DNA of 7,779 bases, from contig JAUWBL010000045.1 of NCBI GenBank assembly GCA_030601715.1, forward strand, positions 1-7,779. The letters run 5' to 3'. Below, one piece after another: positions 4,873 to 7,779 of this stretch; the first letter of the stretch is position 1, and the number at the start of each line of letters is the position of its first letter. The stretch is from Candidatus Geothermarchaeota archaeon. Its GTDB lineage: Archaea; Thermoproteota; Nitrososphaeria; Geothermarchaeales; JAUWBL01. Under the pieces are notes generated by a model. The model was not told the origin of the DNA. It saw only the letters and a list, made by a program, of their open reading frames with translations, and did no database searches. Made by a program: the position numbers and the translations under genes.

Positions 4873-6195
4873 TTGACTTACAGTTACGCACTTTCTATGG
4901 CGTACAACCTTCGCCCAGCGGGCAGGATGCTCAGGGAACTCTCTCGGACTCAGTGGCTCCCGAACAGGGACATCCAAGCGATCCAGCTGCGGAAGCTCCG
5001 CGCTCTTCTCGCCCACTGCTACAGGACGGTTCCCTACTACCACAAGGTCATGAAGGAGAAGGGGATCCGCCCCGAAGACGTGAGGTCCCTCAACGATCTC
5101 TCTCGCTTGGTCCCCGTGGGAAAGGCGGACATCAGGAAGGCCCCTGGCTCTTTCCGCTCCCGAAGGCTGCCCCGAGGCGTGTTCGAGGAGAGCACCTCCG
5201 GCTCCACGGGGGAACCCTTCACATTCCTTAGGTCGAAGAGCACATACGAGTGGGAGCTGGCCGGTACCCTCAGAGCTAGGGAGTGGAGCGGCTACAGGCT
5301 CGGGGACCGGTGGGCTGACATTCGCATCCAGAGACGCCTCCTATCCCTCAGGGAGCGGTTTGCTGCGGCCCGGACGGACGCTCTCCTCAGGAGGATGAGG
5401 GTGGATACCTACACGCTCACAGGCGGAGTGATGATGAGGGGGGCCGAGAGGATAGCTTCTTTCGAACCTTTTCTCGTCGAGGCCTTCCCGAAGATACTGC
5501 TCGAGTTCGGCCGTTTCTTTGAGGAAACGAAAGCAGAAGTTCCCGTTGTTGTCTCTTATGGCGAAGGGATCGCCCCCTTCGAGAGAGGCCTTGTGGCTGA
5601 TCGCTGGGGGGGCGAGGTGTATGACGACTATGGGACGACCGAGGCGATGGCCGTGTCTTCGGAGTGTCACGTCCACCACGGCCTTCACATAGCCGATGAT
5701 CTCTACGTGGTGGAGTTCGTCAAGGACGGAGAGCCTGTATCACCGGGGGAGCACGGCAGAGTCTTGGTCACCTCTCTGTGCAACTGGGTTCAGCCCTTCA
5801 TCCGCTATGATGTAGGCGACCTGTCTGCACCGATGGATGAGAGATGTCCGTGCGGGAGAGGCCTCAGCCTCATGTCCTCGGTAGAGGGCCGAGACGACGA
5901 CGTCATAGAGACGGAGGACGGCAGGCTGATCTGGGGGGAATTCACCGATTGGTTTGTTGACGTCAAGGTAAGGCAGTACCAGATAGAGCAGCTGGACAGA
6001 TCGAGAACCGTAATCAGGATCGTTCCCGACGAAGGATACACGGAGGAGTTCGGAGCGAGAATCGCAGGGAGAGCAAGGGATCTTCTGGGGAGAGGTGTCG
6101 AAGTAAGAGTCCGTGTGGTGGACGCCATTCGTGACTACGAGTCGGGCAAGAGGCAGGTCGTGAAGTCAAACGTAGGATTTCCGACTGTGATATGA
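4873..6195 (+). CDS. PaaK/CapK-like adenylate-forming enzyme
   Basis: This 440-residue member of the phenylacetate-CoA ligase/CapK/coenzyme F390 synthetase branch of adenylate-forming enzymes has near-usual length. Hallmarks in order: LLAHCYRTVPYYHKVM (46-61), the phosphate-binding loop STSGSTGEPF (107-116), YDDYGTTEA (250-258) and IRYDVGD (310-316), in the place of the usual YRTGD motif. CPCGR (325-329) is a cysteine pair typical of the family. The C-terminal lid ends in ESGKRQVVKSN (423-433), with the Lys expected to act in catalysis. Such enzymes activate a carboxylate with ATP and pass it to CoA or another acceptor; the substrate cannot be read from the sequence. The stop TGA overlaps the ATG of a 24-codon ORF (ATGA), implying translational coupling. 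Two decayed relatives of its tail lie upstream. TTG 4873 is favoured by GGAGAT. Cytoplasmic. Confidence 0.85.
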   Translation: MTYSYALSMAYNLRPAGRMLRELSRTQWLPNRDIQAIQLRKLRALLAHCYRTVPYYHKVMKEKGIRPEDVRSLNDLSRLVPVGKADIRKAPGSFRSRRLPRGVFEESTSGSTGEPFTFLRSKSTYEWELAGTLRAREWSGYRLGDRWADIRIQRRLLSLRERFAAARTDALLRRMRVDTYTLTGGVMMRGAERIASFEPFLVEAFPKILLEFGRFFEETKAEVPVVVSYGEGIAPFERGLVADRWGGEVYDDYGTTEAMAVSSECHVHHGLHIADDLYVVEFVKDGEPVSPGEHGRVLVTSLCNWVQPFIRYDVGDLSAPMDERCPCGRGLSLMSSVEGRDDDVIETEDGRLIWGEFTDWFVDVKVRQYQIEQLDRSRTVIRIVPDEGYTEEFGARIAGRARDLLGRGVEVRVRVVDAIRDYESGKRQVVKSNVGFPTVI

Positions 6196-6266
6196 AAGGA
6201 CCGCCGACAAGACAGATCAGAGGGGAGGTCAACGGGGACAGCGACAACCCCGGCATGTTCGGCTAA
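6192..6266 (+). CDS. 24-residue peptide ending NGDSDNPGMFG, coupled to the PaaK-like gene
   Basis: ATG 6192 overlaps the PaaK-like stop codon (ATGA), so ribosomes finishing the enzyme can restart here. The peptide opens MKGPPTRQIRG with three basic residues and ends VNGDSDNPGMFG-stop. The last 12 residues recur 1799 bases upstream with mainly silent changes, evidence that the peptide is made and constrained at its C-terminus. I know no family with this ending. It could be a modified peptide or a carrier tail: the terminal Gly might be adenylated by the neighbouring enzyme, as C-terminal Gly tails are in ThiS/MoaD or microcin-type systems. It could instead be a small regulatory subunit. These roles are conjecture. 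It has no cysteines or hydrophobic segment. Confidence 0.65.
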   Translation: MKGPPTRQIRGEVNGDSDNPGMFG

Positions 6267-6279
6267 CCCTTCGCTTGCC

Positions 6280-6444
6280 TTGTACTGTAAGGAGTGTGGG
6301 GCGAGGCTAGAGGAAGGCTCAAAGTTCTGCAACCATTGCGGCGCTAGTATGCAGACTGAGCCAAGAGCTTCACCATCAGGACAAGATCCACGAAAGAAGC
6401 CGCTAGCTCGCCGAACTCCTAAAAACCACCCAGAGGACGGCTGA
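6280..6444 (+). CDS. Small zinc-ribbon protein
   Basis: From TTG 6280 the frame gives 54 residues: YCKECGARLEEG then SKFCNHCGASM, a classic double zinc knuckle (Cys3, Cys6, Cys17, Cys20), followed by a basic, Pro-rich tail (RKKPLARRTPKNHPEDG). Archaeal zinc-ribbon proteins often begin directly with MYCxxCG, which favours TTG 6280 although no Shine-Dalgarno sequence precedes it. The frame is the same as that of the PaaK-like gene and stays open from its TGA, so a longer product by readthrough is formally possible. It starts 13 bases after the peptide stop and probably shares its transcript. The short length suggests either a compact adaptor or the truncated head of a larger zinc-ribbon protein. 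Confidence 0.5.
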   Translation: MYCKECGARLEEGSKFCNHCGASMQTEPRASPSGQDPRKKPLARRTPKNHPEDG

Positions 6445-6482
6445 GAACTACGGACCGAAGGTTCCTAGGGCGTGGAAAGACC

Positions 6483-6566
6483 CCATGTCCGGACGTTGGC
6501 ACTTTCCCTTGACAGGCGTGCGTGAGGTGTGGCCCCACCTTAGGTTGGACTTAAACTCGGACATGG
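6483..6566. repeat. 9-bp inverted repeat enclosing a smaller hairpin
   Basis: CCATGTCCG (6483-6491) and CGGACATGG (6558-6566) are perfect inverted repeats 66 bases apart. Between them AGGTG (6525-6529) and CACCT (6536-6540) form a second hairpin. The layout could be a compact structured RNA of about 84 bases downstream of the zinc-ribbon ORF. It overlaps a possible small ORF, so both readings cannot be taken at face value. Confidence 0.3.
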
Positions 6567-6589
6567 ACGAGTCGGACAGTGAGGCTTAA
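6485..6589 (+). CDS. Possible 34-residue ORF
   Basis: ATG 6485 opens MSGRWHFPLTGVREVWPHL and ends in an acidic tail (DMDESDSEA). Third positions are mostly G or C as in the neighbouring genes, and a weak GGAAAG lies 7-12 bases upstream. No family is recognised, and the length is within what chance allows. It lies 40 bases after the zinc-ribbon stop and overlaps the inverted repeat described separately. Confidence 0.2.
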   Translation: MSGRWHFPLTGVREVWPHLRLDLNSDMDESDSEA

Positions 6590-6725
6590 GAAAACGAGTA
6601 GCCTCCCCTTCCCGTCAACCGACTACCCCATGCGCCTAAGCGAGGGCGTGTCCCGTCCACCCACCTCACAACTCACAGCGTAGGCTCCTGCGTGTGGAGC
6701 GTGGAGATGGATGAGAGAAGCCACA

Positions 6726-6755
6726 CCCCAAGATATTGGTCAAAGCCAATCGGGG
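6726..6755. repeat. Two-step hairpin upstream of the secreted-protein promoter
   Basis: CCCC (6726-6729) pairs with GGGG (6752-6755) and ATTGG (6735-6739) with CCAAT (6746-6750), with a 6-base loop and an asymmetric bulge. It lies about 75 bases before the TATA box at 6829. It may be a terminator of the upstream transcript, a small RNA or an operator. The remaining bases from 6590 to 6828 show no supported gene. Confidence 0.35.
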
Positions 6756-6828
6756 TAGGCGGTATCCATCGACATCGAGGAGGCGCTGGGAGGACAAAAA
6801 GCCTACGAAACCCACACCATTCAAGCCC

Positions 6829-6835
6829 TTTAATA
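6829..6835 (+). promoter_or_regulatory. TATA box for the secreted-protein gene
   Basis: TTTAATA is a near-perfect archaeal TATA core, 33-39 bases before GTG 6868. The predicted start near 6858 gives a short leader containing GGAG. Confidence 0.55.
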
Positions 6836-6867
6836 CCGTATCCACGGGCTTTTCATTCGGAGTCAAC

Positions 6868-7779
6868 GTGCGAGACATGCACTCACTCCCAAAGATCAAG
6901 GCACTACTGCTAGCCACCCTTCTGCTACCCATCTACCTTTTCGTCCCAGTCTTCGCCTTTCACAGCACCGTTGACAGCACCTTTGGACCTTCCGCCAGGG
7001 TGGACGGCAACCTAGACCCAGCCTTGGAGAACTTCTATCCCTTCGAGAAGGAGCCCATGTCCCTGGGCTTCTCGCAGTACGGCGAACTCATCAGCATGGA
7101 GAGCGGCACGACGGACGCCGCCGGCACGGGTCAAGAGATAGCCATCGGCCTCCAGTACCCTAGGGGCGGCGACTACGACCAGACCGGCGGCTCCTCGGGG
7201 AGCCGGGACCCCTTCGCCAACGAGAACGTGGCGAGGCAGTTCTGGTACAACGGCTGGTTCCTCTACTGCAGCTACAGGCTGGCAGGGACGGGGGACACCC
7301 CTCCCGACAGGAAGGTGTGGGCCTTCGCCATGTTCGCCGACGGCACCACCTACGGTGGCGAGTGGCGCGTCCACCAGACGGACACCTCAACTCCTCAGGC
7401 CGGAGGAAGACAGACCAGCGGCTTTGCCGACACAGAACCCATGACCGTGCTCTACGACGGCCCCCGAAGGTTCGTGGCGGTCCTCACGACGCACCTCTAC
7501 GACTCACACAACCAGAATGGTACCTGGGTGGACTGGCCCATGGTGGACCTCGTCATAACGATCCTCTTCAACAAGGTGACGAAGGAGGTCACCCTCATCA
7601 AGGAGGTCGAGCTAACCATAGACGCTCAGAGCCTAGACGGCCCCATGGACTGCCAGCTCAGCAACAGGGAGCAGTGGATCCTAGGGCCTTCGCCGACACT
7701 GGCGAGCTACGCCCACTACTACCACCAGATGCTCCCCACCACCCTCGGCGAGGAGTGGACAACCGTAGACACGGTACTC
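6868..7779 (+). CDS. Secreted or surface protein of unknown family, N-terminal part
   Basis: The frame is open from GTG 6868 to the right edge (304 residues, no stop). It begins MRDMHSLPKIKA followed by a hydrophobic stretch LLLATLLLPIYLFVPVFAF (about 13-31), a typical signal peptide or anchor with cleavage possible after VFA. The mature part is rich in Gly, Thr, Tyr and Trp (WYNGWFLYCSYRL, SGSRDPFANENV, GEWRVHQTD), as in extracellular beta-rich domains, but I recognise no family. GTG 6868 is preferred to ATG 6877 because GGAG lies 5 bases upstream of the GTG and 14 from the ATG. A TATA box supports an independent transcript. Very high third-position GC throughout supports coding. The antisense frames here are shadows. 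Confidence 0.8.
   Translation, partial: MRDMHSLPKIKALLLATLLLPIYLFVPVFAFHSTVDSTFGPSARVDGNLDPALENFYPFEKEPMSLGFSQYGELISMESGTTDAAGTGQEIAIGLQYPRGGDYDQTGGSSGSRDPFANENVARQFWYNGWFLYCSYRLAGTGDTPPDRKVWAFAMFADGTTYGGEWRVHQTDTSTPQAGGRQTSGFADTEPMTVLYDGPRRFVAVLTTHLYDSHNQNGTWVDWPMVDLVITILFNKVTKEVTLIKEVELTIDAQSLDGPMDCQLSNREQWILGPSPTLASYAHYYHQMLPTTLGEEWTTVDTVL

Noticed and set aside
6666..6932. Minus-strand 88-codon frame across the secreted-protein promoter.
   Set aside because: It overlaps a strong plus-strand promoter and signal sequence and has no recognisable domain.
7012..7390. Minus-strand frames of 120 and 76 codons.
   Set aside because: They lie opposite the secreted-protein gene and have the Arg/Pro/Val-rich composition typical of shadows.
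1..7779. CRISPR array, transposase or insertion sequence.
   Set aside because: No regularly spaced repeats, terminal inverted repeats or transposase/integrase motifs were seen on either strand.

Overview
The window looks archaeal. Start codons are often TTG or GTG behind strong Shine-Dalgarno sequences. TATA-like boxes recur about 40-52 bases upstream of those starts. The gene content also fits: a CBS/zinc-ribbon protein, an Fe-S type uracil-DNA glycosylase homologue and a PaaK-type adenylate-forming enzyme. I cannot name the lineage; an uncultivated archaeon of moderately high GC is my inference.

Left part (1-4276), all on the minus strand: the first 29 codons of a gene leaving the window (perhaps malic enzyme); an M20-family peptidase homologue that has lost several metal ligands; a two-CBS protein with a C-terminal zinc ribbon; a DedA/VTT-type membrane protein; and a uracil-DNA glycosylase-like protein. 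Each seems to be its own transcription unit. Two copies of a tRNA 3'-end-like sequence (T-loop to CCA) flank the glycosylase gene as direct repeats.

Right part (about 4300-6450), plus strand: an intact PaaK/CapK-like gene whose stop codon overlaps (ATGA) the start of a 24-codon ORF ending in NGDSDNPGMFG, followed by a short zinc-ribbon ORF. Just upstream lie decayed relatives of the same cassette: a second copy of the peptide end (4429-4467), a PaaK C-terminal remnant (4724-4810), a fainter possible PaaK tail (4315-4362) and a possible zinc-ribbon scar. The two peptide copies differ almost only at synonymous positions, so the peptide was translated and under selection. This enzyme-peptide(-zinc ribbon) cassette is the best candidate here for an undescribed system.

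Far right (6445-7779): about 380 bases with inverted repeats, a possible small ORF and a promoter, then the N-terminal 304 residues of a secreted protein I do not recognise that runs off the window.
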